Part shown: piece after piece, positions 55,320 to 64,000 of the stretch
Numbering within the stretch: position 1 is the first letter of the stretch
Layout: every line of letters starts with the position of its first letter
Assembly: GCF_021869535.1 (NCBI RefSeq)
Contig: NW_026262690.1
Span: forward strand, 63,992,995-64,056,994
Direction: 5' to 3'
Source: Mytilus californianus
Taxonomy: Eukaryota > Mollusca > Bivalvia > Mytilida > Mytilidae
DNA length: 64,000 nucleotides
Program-made: the position numbers and the translations under genes
The notes under the pieces: generated by a model
The model's input: only the letters and a program-made list of their open reading frames with translations
What the model was told of the DNA's origin: nothing
Database searches by the model: none

Positions 55320-56171
55320 TATGAGCTAGGACCGCCGTAAAAGCCTTTTTAAAAGGGCCAGTAGCTAGCAGAGGCTCAATACTCTTTGCTGAACTAGTAG
55401 CTATTCTTATGGTTTTGGAACACTGCATTTACACACTTAGAGAACAGTTCACTGAAGTAAAGATTCTATCAGATAGTCAGACAGCTTTTGGCATCTTCAC
55501 TCTCAACTGGAAGTCAACTAACTAGTACACTACATTGACACTATCACAGACATTAAAGAAAGAATTGGGACCCTCCTGAGAGGCGGCATACAAACTACCC
55601 TATCTTGGATCCCAGGCCATGCTAATATAGCCAGGAATGAGATAGTGGACTAGTTTAGTTAGCAAAAGATGCAGCGCAGGAGGCCTCAAGTCTAAATGAC
55701 CAGTACAACGTTATAACAATGTCAGATGTGAGAAGTGAAGTGCAGTTAAGATGTCAAAAAAACTAAAATGGCAAAATAGATGGACTAGAAGTGACACTGG
55801 AAGACAACTACACGAATTTGTTACTATTGTTGGTAATTAAGGCCAATCTACTTGATTATCCAAATCCAATTATAGGGAGAATCATGTCAGAATTTAGAAC
55901 AGGCTACAATAGACTAAATAAATACCACCATCAGATAGGCCAATCCCTCACACCATACTGCGAATGTCATTGTGGTGAAGAAGAAAGCACAGAACACTTC
56001 CTACTTAATTGTATGAGATACCATCAGGAAAGAGAAGAAATGAAAAGACAGCTGGAGATACAATACATCCCAATAGATCTTCAGACCCTACTGGCACCAG
56101 CAAGGAAAGAGAAATACGAGAGAACAGCGGATATAATGAGAGAATATTTAAAGAGTTCAAGGCGATTTTAA
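55320..56171 (+). pseudogene. LINE remnant: RNase H domain and C-terminal Cys/His tail
   Basis: The 5' half reads, over shifting frames, LFAELVAILMVLEHC, VKILSDSQTAFGI (catalytic Glu and Asp of RNase H) and LSWIPGHANIARNE (the fourth block). The 3' half has PIIGRIMSEFRTGYNRLNKY and CECHCGEEESTEHFLLNC, the zinc-binding tail typical of I-type and related LINE ORF2 proteins, and ends KSSRRF at 56171. Several frameshifts and stops separate the blocks. The reverse transcriptase itself is not present upstream. Confidence 0.7.
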
Positions 56172-56471
56172 GATACACTCACATGTAGCCCTGAAGAATC
56201 CCGATCCTACGCCTAAACAAATTAACCTAAGTACATGTACAGTGTGACATTACTCGGAGAAACTATAGTACTAAGATGAAACAAGCAAACATAAAGAGAC
56301 TAGTTGTGTCAACATATATATTGACCTTAGGATCAGGATCAGGCCACAGAAGATACTGAGGTGCAATAAAAACCAAAAATCAAAGAAAACCTGAGAACAC
56401 CATAGCTAGAAAAAAAAATGGAAAAGGAATCAAACAACAAATCGTTGCTCAGAAAACTAAAAATTGAGCAT
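56172..56471 (+). other. Probable LINE 3' untranslated region
   Basis: A-rich sequence directly after the stop codon, without coding potential, ending near an A tract at about 56408. Confidence 0.4.
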
Positions 56472-56537
56472 CCTTGAACCTAGTCCGAGATTGCTCTGAC
56501 TGTTGGACGTCAGAGCAATCTCGGACTACCTTGAACC
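56472..56537. mobile_element. 48-bp palindromic micro-insertion flanked by 9-bp direct repeats
   Basis: CCTTGAACC lies at 56472-56480 and 56529-56537. Between them is a hairpin with perfect 20-nt arms (TAGTCCGAGATTGCTCTGAC and its complement) and an 8-nt loop. The layout matches the 34-bp case at 12699, but the sequence is unrelated. Confidence 0.75.
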
Positions 56538-56602
56538 TCATTAAAAACTGGAATGAAAAGTACTCCCTAAGGATGGGGACCCAGGATTTTATGAGTATTG
56601 AC

Positions 56603-58061
56603 CGGTCTCACTAATTAGCGACAAGAAGAAAAAATTGGCTCACTAGAAGACAAATTTAGCGACAAGAAAGTTTATATACTTTTAAAACAATAAATTTATA
56701 GAAAATGTCAATTAATTACAGTGGATTATTTGGTGTTTTATAAAGTTTCAAATTTTGTTCAATTTAGTACGAAAATGTAGCACTATGTACAGTATATATA
56801 TATAGTCTTGTAATGAATTTTTAGTAAAAAATATTTTATTACATTATTTTAAACCCCCTGCATCCGAAAGGAACCGCCTTGCTACAAGCGCCGATCTACA
56901 GGCCACCAGCGTATACATGGACCAAGGAATATTCCATACATGCGACAAAACAACAACTGAACCAAGTTTACCAAGATTTCGGATACCACTTTACATACAT
57001 GTACATCTATAAATGATAGCAGAAGAAACGTACCACACACCACGCGGGTGCTAAACATAAATGAACTGTAAATTTACAACCATGCTGATAAACAGACCAA
57101 CCACAGCAGACGATCAAAAAATTATATATATACCAAATAATTAACAAGGGAACAATTTTTGACAATTTTATTTTCCATTAGTGGCGACCAAAATCTTCCC
57201 ATTGTTGCCGACGCGCCAGGAAGTAGTATCATCCAACAATGGCCAGGTTGGAAGAGAAGCCTTGCGAAGTGGTAGGAACCATGGAAGATCGTCCATTTAG
57301 ATACCAAGCCTTTAGAACAATGTCTTGCATCATATAAAAGTAAAACGAACTCAATTTACATTGTAAACAAACTTTATTTTTCTGTATTTATCTTATCTAT
57401 TTATAACTCTTTATTACTACTTTCACTTTTCATTGTTTCTCTCACCTTGACAACGTCAAATTCAATGTACCACTTTGAGTACTTCAGTAATTAATTTCTG
57501 TATGAAAATTGTCCTGATGACGCCTGCCCTGCAGGCGAAACATGTAGACCATAGCAAATAAAATTGCAGACCATTTGAAGTGTTGTTGCCAATTTTGAGT
57601 ATTATTTTAAAGTATATATTAATCTGAATATTTTGTAAGGATCCCATGTTCCATCCTATATATATATATATATGGACCTTTTTAGTGAAATATTAAGATA
57701 AAGATTAGATTAGATTATAATTTGGTTTGAACCTTTGTTATATCAACTATGCTGACTCTACAGTACTACATATTATCGATTTATTCATTTATACACTAAA
57801 CTGTAAACTAAAAAACACATTATCCTTGATTACAAAAAAAACTCTTTCTAGAACAAATGAACAAATGTTTATTTTCTTTGCTCAGTATCATGAAATAATG
57901 AAAATTCTTGTATATTTAAAACATAACCACACACATTATAATTCATGTTTCTATATCTATAAATTTCAAATAATCATTATTAAGATATCTTGAGGATAAA
58001 TTTATTTTCTTGTTGCTAAATTATTCTTCTTGACGCTTCTTGTCGCTAATTAGTGAGATCC
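56603..58061. mobile_element. 1.46-kb non-autonomous hAT-like element
   Basis: GTATTGAC duplicates flank it (56595-56602, 58062-58069). Terminal inverted repeats begin CGG(A)TCTCACTAATTAGCG and continue ACAAGAAG for about 90 bp with mismatches. An 8-bp duplication is typical of hAT elements, although the terminal bases are not the usual CAG. No transposase is visible inside; the interior has only short open frames. Confidence 0.75.
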
Positions 58062-58085
58062 GTATTGACAGCATTGCCCAGTCCA

Positions 58086-58507
58086 GTTTTTTATGCCACC
58101 ACCACAGCGGAGGGGGCATTAAGTGTTACACGTGTCCGTCTGTACGTAAGTCACGAAATTGGATTCCATTCTCTAACTTGTTTGTCTCAATTAAATTTTA
58201 TGAAACTTGTACATAATGCTTATACCACAAAACACAGTTCAAGTTTATTTGAATTTGGTTGGTGTCAATTTTACCGTTCTAGAGTTATGCCCCTTTACGT
58301 ATTGAAAAATTGCTGAATTTTTTGTTTCCATTCTCTAACATAAGTTTGCCTCAACAAAATGGTATGGAACTTATACACAATGCTTATTACCACAAAACCC
58401 TGATCAAGGTCAAATTTGGGTGGTGTCACTTTTACCATTCTTGAGGTATGTCCTGTTATAATATTTTTTGGAAGCGGGAGCATCATCTGTGTTCCATGGA
58501 CAATTCT
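58086..58507 (+). mobile_element. Helitron-like non-autonomous element with two ~165-bp units
   Basis: 5' part: TTATGCCACCACC, GCGGAGGGGGCATTAAGTG and a short CGTGTCCGTCTGTACG tract. Two tandem units follow, each with TTCCATTCTCTAAC, ACAATGCTTAT(T)ACCACAAAA and a GGTGTCA-TTTTACC box. 3' part: GAAGCGGGAGCATCATCTGT with a TGTTCCATGGACA hairpin (58490-58502) and ATTCTT. The layout agrees with the other Helitron-like elements here. Confidence 0.65.
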
Positions 58508-58734
58508 TCATTTATTTAGATTGGATCATATACATATACATATACATTCGTGCATTTTCCCAAAACGTTATGTTTTAAGTCATCAGGACTCACACTCTTG
58601 AAGAGGTTTGTATTATAAGCATGGAGTTAAAACAGTTATGTTAAACAATAAAATTAAGTGGTCTTGAAATGAGTTCTTAGAACGGCAAAATGCTTAAAAT
58701 TGTTTACTTAGGCCAAATGTCATCAACACCAAAT

Positions 58735-58930
58735 TCATCTCTGCAGATGAAGACTGTTCAGTGTTCCTGTCTGTCCAAAATAGAATGGCATCCCGCCTTT
58801 GGTGCCCTTTCCATCGCCCTTCAGGCAACAGTGGCCTACAAATCTGCATGATTGTGCTAAAGTGCCCTTTGGGTCAACAAGCACCTGAGATTCAAGCTGG
58901 AACACTGCTGTTAGTCTGTTATTGATAGAA
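58735..58930 (-). other. Unidentified Cys-containing open frame
   Basis: The minus-strand frame reads VSINNRLTAVFQLESQVLVD, PKGTLAQSCRFVGHCCLKGD and GGMPFYFGQTGTLNSLHLQR. Composition looks protein-like, but no domain, start or splice context could be assigned. It may be an exon or part of an unrecognised repeat. Confidence 0.25.
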
Positions 58931-59612
58931 ACAACATAGACATTGAAAAATTTAAAAACACAAAACACAATGAATAAAAATGATGTAGAGTCAGAAGATA
59001 TAAATCCAATGACAAAAATAACAAAGACATGAAATAGGTAGAGGGGCAACATACAGTCTTCAGCAATAAACATGTATTTTCAATGTTTCAATATTTCAAG
59101 CTCTTTAAGTTTATAAACTGTAATAAATAAACAAAACAGAACAGAAAGATTAGCCAGCAACACATAATAATAACCATCAATATACAATACATGTATAAGA
59201 CATAAGACTTTCAATGACAAGTTCTTGATTTGGAGCATTTGAATGCAAAACTTGCTGTTTAATTTGGACACTTATAGTTTCTGTCTTTCTGATTGTCATT
59301 TAATCTGAATTAGGGTGGCAAGATCCTCGTGAATCAGGCTGGTTCAGCTAGCATTTCTTGTTTCAACTGATGACAAAATACTACTGCTGTCAAAACTTGT
59401 TGACCATCATGTTTATCATTATCCAAAAAAGTGTATGGATAGTCATGATAGTTGATTCTATTCATTCATTCATTGCCGTTCTTAAACATGTTAAATGCTA
59501 CCAGATATTTAGAAGAAGGTAAGATTCTAAAAAGATCTTAAATGCACTTAAGCTACTTGTTCATGTATGATACATTGTATAACTAAATCTTGTTTTTCTT
59601 TTTCTTTTTTAG
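58931..59612. other. Upstream region / 5' intron of the gene at 59613
   Basis: No coding signal. It ends in a strong splice acceptor (TTTTTCTTTTTCTTTTTTAG, to 59612). A promoter and first leader exon should lie upstream but were not identified. Confidence 0.4.
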
Positions 59613-61804
59613 GTTTTAAGGTTCTTACCAATATCTTGATAAAACAAAAATGAAGAAAGCTGGTTGTAAAACCAACACCAGCATCATCTTCCCATTGGAA
59701 ATATTTTTATTGGTTTGTTTATGTGTTTCATTAACTTATGGTGAAAATCAACAGACTTCAAAAGAAGATGTTAAATCAGAAAAAGTAACCACAGAAATTC
59801 CGCAGGCACAAGAGGAAGACTTAAAATCAGAACAAGTGATTAACACCAATATTGATAATACTGTAAATACACAAGGTAAAAAACCTGATGATAATTCACA
59901 AGTGGTTAACACCAATACTGATAATACTGTAAATACACAAGGTAAACAACCTGATGATAATTCACAAGCTGTTAAATCTAATGAACAATTATTTCAGAAT
60001 GAGTTCTCAGATGGAAAGGTAAATCAAAAGACTGAGAATGATAAGAAACTTAATGTTAAAGATAATAGTAAAGAAAGCCAAGGTATTAAAGATGTAGAAA
60101 ACATAGAATCTAAGTCTGAAAAGATTGATAATTATGTTAACAATGATCTTGTTAAAGAAACAAATCAAAATGAATTAAATAAGGACACTGTTAATGTTAA
60201 TGTTAATAAGGATCAACTAGGTGAATCTCATAAAAATGATAAAGAAGACACTGGTCCAAATTCTAAACCTGGGCCTTCTTCTGAAAAGGGAGAAGGCTTT
60301 CCTGCTAGTGCAGTTGGAACAAATGATCATACAGATAGCAAAATTAAAGGATCAGGATCAGGAGATGGTTCAAAACCAGTAGAAAACTTGAATCAGGCTA
60401 ATAACGAGAAGTTGGCACAGCAAGATAACGATGCAAACAAAGTCACAGATGATCAGATAAAAATTTTAGAAGAGGAGGTCGAAGTTCATGTTGAACGTGT
60501 TGAACTGAAGAAAAATGTGGAAGATACAGAGTCTGAGGAAGATTATGATCAGTGGTTAAAGGATCATAGTATTGAATCCATGACAGAGTCTTCTGAAGCA
60601 GAAAGGGAACCAAAAGACAGTACAGATACTGAAGGTAAAGTTGTTGCACATGGTAGTTTTAGTTCTACTAACATTGTGGGTGATCTATCTAGCACTTCTA
60701 ACTATAATCCTAGTAGCACTTCTAATAAGCATGTCCAAACTAAATCTGATGACTTACCACACAATTCAGTGAGGCGAGATCAGACTTCAAGATTTAAAGG
60801 AAAAGATGGAAAGAGTAACTTACCCCATGGTCAGAACAATGGTGGCAGTGCTGAAGGTTATGATGCCTCTGGATGGGAAAAACAAAACAGGAATGGTAAG
60901 TGGTCTTCCCGTTTAAAGATAGAAGAATCTGTTGAAGTGGAGATGCAGAAAGATGATGGGTCCACAATAGAAAATGAAAAACAGTGGAGTGGCAAAGAAA
61001 TAGATTTGGAAAATGTAATGACAAGTCAGGAAAGCAGTCAGACTATGGAGTCTGAAGAAGAAAAATTGCAAAACCTCAATGAACAGCTGTTGAAGAAAAT
61101 AAATCCACAAGCTTTTGAACAACTGAAGCCTATATTTGAAAAACAGTTTAAAGAAGCATTAAAGACCTTGAATCAGAGAAAACAACCAAATACTGATCAG
61201 GTAGATGAGACAGGAAAAACTAAGGATGAAAAATATCACAGAGATAATATGAATGTTGTTGTAGACCAGGAAAAGCTGAAACATTTTGATAAAAAAGTTA
61301 AAGAGGCGTACAAACAGAAGGCTACAGAAACATATGCCCAAATACAAGAGACGTTGAAGACGTGGAAAGCTACTAAAGAAAGTATAAAAGATAAGCAAAT
61401 TGAAGCGAATCCTGTAGATTGGCGGACTGCTTATTATGATATGCCTGTTTTTGACTTGATGGAAGGGAGGCAAGAGTATATAAAGACTTTTTACCAAAAT
61501 AAATACCCAGAATCTTATACACAACCAAGAAAATATACAATGGATGACTTTCCCAAGATTATTAATGAGAAAAGACTTAACATGGATTTGGTAGATCAGA
61601 TCAGTAGGAGTATAAATGGAAACAAGAAAAGAGAGGCTATTATCTATAGACCAAATAAAGAAGGAACAGTCAGAGGACAAGTCTATCAGATGACAATAGA
61701 ACCATCAGGGGAGATCACTACAGAGGTAAAACAATACATTCAGCCTGGTTCCCCTCCCCAGTTAGTGTCCCAGAATCAGAAGTTAGAAGATATATATGTG
61801 CAAG
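59613..61804 (+). CDS. Secreted/lumenal acidic protein, long first coding exon (coding from 59650)
   Basis: After the splice acceptor a short leader precedes ATG at 59650 in a good context (A at -3). Residues 1-32 form a signal peptide (FPLEIFLLVCLCVSLTYG). Residues ~33-480 are low-complexity, rich in Asp, Glu, Lys, Asn and Ser; residues 64-107 are two copies of a 22-residue unit (NTVNTQGKKPDDNSQ). A coiled-coil-like Glu/Lys/Gln region follows, then a more globular part (VDWRTAYYDMPVFDLMEGRQ, REAIIYRPNKEGTVRGQVYQ). The frame stays open to 61929, but a CAAG-GTGAGG donor at 61804/61805 is in exact phase with the exon at 63517, so splicing is preferred. Acidic N-termini of this kind occur in ER-lumen adaptors such as SEL1L; that identity is only a guess. 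Confidence 0.7.
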
Positions 61805-63516
61805 GTGAGGCTGTCTTTAAATCCTATGTACAATGTACACCAAATATATTCTGCTCATGGAAAATGGAAAGACCACTTACAGTGGAGGATTTTTGTTTTG
61901 AATTTTACCATTTTGCTTTTGATGCATGATGGGTAATATACAAAGTGTATTTTGTTTCTGTGATGTCTATTTTTTTTGGATATGCATGCATTCAGAGGAT
62001 AAATTTAATACGCCTTACGGTTACATGTACATTTTAGTTAAATGGATGATAACCATCACGATCAAGTAATTATACATGCAGATGGTGACAATTTTAAAAT
62101 GAAATATTTTAATTTCTTCCCCATAATCATTAAGGGAATTTTTCTTCCCCATAATCATTAAGGGAATTTTATATAGAAATCAGCATTAATTTGATAAGCT
62201 TTGTTATAGATACCAAGACAAAACCATAAATGTGATTACAGGAACACTGATAAATGAATTTGCAGCCATTTTATTTGAAGAAGTTTAACATACAAAATAT
62301 CTCTTAATCAAGTCTTTAGTGTGATCAAATAGTACATATAGAAATTTAGGTCAGGGTTCTTTTTAAAAAGAAAAACGTGTAACTAAAATGATTTTAAAGA
62401 AATCAGAAATTTTAAAAAAGAATTTTGGAAAACACATTTATGGTTTTTATGATAATATGTAAATGACATGCCACTTTTTTTATTTTATTAAGTTTCTTAA
62501 TATACATGTAAAATACTCTTCAAACAAGTTACCTTTTGTGGTTCTATTTTTCTTCCTTTTTTGTTTTGTGAAGGTGTTGTTAATAATATAAGAATGTAAA
62601 ACTAACATGTACACCTTAAGAAAACTTTATTTTAACTTCCAAGCTTTTTCCAGAAATATATGCATAGGATAACTTTGAATTTAGGGAGGAAGGACTTTGT
62701 TTACTTCGTATCAATCAGACTAAGACTGACAACTTGTAGGTATAAATACCTAAAAATTAGCAAAAAGGTTAAGAGAGTCAAAATACTTGTTTAAAAGAGT
62801 TGTCTCCTCCTTTCTCTCTGTAGATCTTATATTCATTTCTTAGTTCTCGAAACAATGAGAAGAAATAGTAAGAAAATCCAGACTTTCCAAAATATTGAAT
62901 TATTTTTCATTATCATTATTATACACTTGAACATATTCCTTGTTCCTTCTTATATTTTTGGTTGTTAGTTTTGGTTAATATATAAATCGTACCTGCTAAA
63001 ATCAAAACATATTGGTGAATAGACGTATATTTGCTATGCTTTTGTTATTTTTCTATATTTATTTATTATTGTTGTGTGTTTTGTATAATTTTTTTTCTTT
63101 ATTGTTGTGTGTCTTGTCCATGTATACTTTATGGTTTTTTTTGTATTTGTTGATTTATATCTTTTTTGTTGTTATTTAATTGATTTCTCTATACAATTCA
63201 ATTGATCTTCTTATTTACAAAACAAAAATAAACCAGTTAAAGGATTAGATATTAAGAATGTGAATTTGTTTATTAAAAAAAAATATATAAAATTTCATCA
63301 TCAGCTTAAAGTTCTGCAATAAAGTATTCATTCATTCATATTCATTCATTCATTCAGTTAAATATTTAAAAAGTGATTGCAAATTACATGTACTCTATTT
63401 ATAAATATTCTTAATTTTATGATGTAACATAATTATTTAGATAATTACAAGTATACAATATTGTTAGCTTTTTAACCTACTGAATTTATATTAATATTTG
63501 ACATTACATTTTATAG
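61805..63516 (+). other. Intron of the 59613 gene
   Basis: GTGAGG to TTTTATAG, 1712 bp, A/T-rich. It contains a 28-bp direct duplication around CTTCCCCATAATCATTAAGG (62115-62170). Confidence 0.55.
63322..63356 (+). repeat. (ATTC)n microsatellite
   Basis: ATTCATTCATT units interrupted by one CATATTC; a shorter relative lies at 59458-59475. Confidence 0.8.
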
Positions 63517-63573
63517 AAAAGCAAGCAAAAGAAGAAGTAGAAGAAAAGCCCTTGTCACCAGAAGAACTTAAAG
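63517..63573 (+). CDS. Second coding exon of the 59613 gene
   Basis: A 57-nt exon between TTTTATAG and GTATTG. Joined in phase 1 it continues the upstream protein with KQAKEEVEEKPLSPEELK and leaves in phase 1. The gene must continue beyond 64000. The sequence resembles the charged helix that precedes Sel1/TPR repeats, but also many other coiled segments. Confidence 0.55.
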
Positions 63574-64000
63574 GTATTGTTTAGTTAAGTGAATACTAAG
63601 TGTAGAAACTTTTTGCATATGCAAGCACTGGTGTACGTTATGTTCTTAACTGAAATTGAGGCTCTATAATGTCTTTGCCAAATATTGAAACTAAATGCAT
63701 TCAAATGTTTTTTTTGTTGTTGGTGGGGGCTTTGAGGAGTGTGATTAGGTGTGTGGTGTCTCTTTTTCAAACAAAACTAATCTACATGTATAGTCAAGTG
63801 AAAAGCAATTGTTTTTAAATTTCTTCCAGCTTAACTTGTAATATATATACAAAGCAATAGGGTCATCGTAACAACTAAGTATCATTTGTACTGTCATTTA
63901 TATGTTTTATTACAATATGATTGTTATTGAATGAAAATGAAAAATGACATATAAATGCCTGGAAACAAAAAAGTTTTTTTTTTTAAAAGATGCAACTAAA
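63574..64000. other. Next intron, incomplete
   Basis: No further exon recognised before the window ends. Confidence 0.4.

Noticed and set aside
61159..61680. 173-codon minus-strand open frame with hydrophobic runs
   Set aside because: Antisense shadow of the long acidic-protein exon; Lys/Glu codons read backwards give Phe/Leu/Ser.
61805..61929. Extension of the acidic-protein frame to a stop at 61929
   Set aside because: A GTGAGG donor at 61805 is in exact phase with a downstream exon, and the last 40 residues differ in character; unspliced reading is considered less likely, not excluded.

Overview
This window looks like nuclear DNA of a marine bivalve, most likely a mussel (Mytilus or a close relative). 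It is AT-rich, coding sequence is sparse and split by GT-AG introns, and most of the window consists of short interspersed repeats. Several of these I recognise from memory as mussel repeat families: a box reading CTGTCCCAAGTCAGGAG, a terminus reading TTGGCAATCATACCAC, and Helitron-like elements carrying internal tandem arrays. No database search was possible, so the species call is an inference.

Host genes. (1) A minus-strand animal heme peroxidase can be followed exon by exon from a signal-peptide exon at 46365-46531 down to a C-terminal-domain exon at 34319-34494. Most exon junctions keep phase, but several exons carry frameshifts and in-frame stops, so it reads as a decaying or error-bearing gene copy. 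Its large introns and 5' flank are full of mobile DNA. (2) At the right edge a plus-strand gene encodes a secreted or lumenal acidic protein: one long exon (59613-61804) and a short in-phase exon (63517-63573), continuing beyond the window. (3) A minus-strand fragment at 53518-54100 encodes the C-terminal part of an unidentified protein, cut by a palindromic insertion.

Mobile elements with coding remnants. There is a 5'-truncated non-LTR retrotransposon (2728-3917); a PIF/Harbinger-type transposase remnant (15184-15785); a Penelope-like reverse transcriptase (18423-20160) with two minus-strand relatives (29080-30050, 38095-38860) and a 3' scrap (50055-50260); and an RNase H-bearing LINE remnant (55320-56171).

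Non-autonomous elements fill the rest: at least a dozen family A copies, four family B 3' ends, Helitron-like elements with tandem arrays (24.5 and 25.1 kb, 34.7, 44.9, 58.1 kb), many MITEs and fold-back palindromes, two palindromic CGACAT satellites, and several local tandem duplications. The most unusual structures are a 1.1-kb inverted repeat at 30586-31694, a 2.6-kb element with near-identical 250-bp inverted ends (6588-9202), and two tiny palindromes (34 and 48 bp) flanked by 8-9 bp direct repeats. No rRNA or tRNA gene, CRISPR array or bacterial operon structure was seen.
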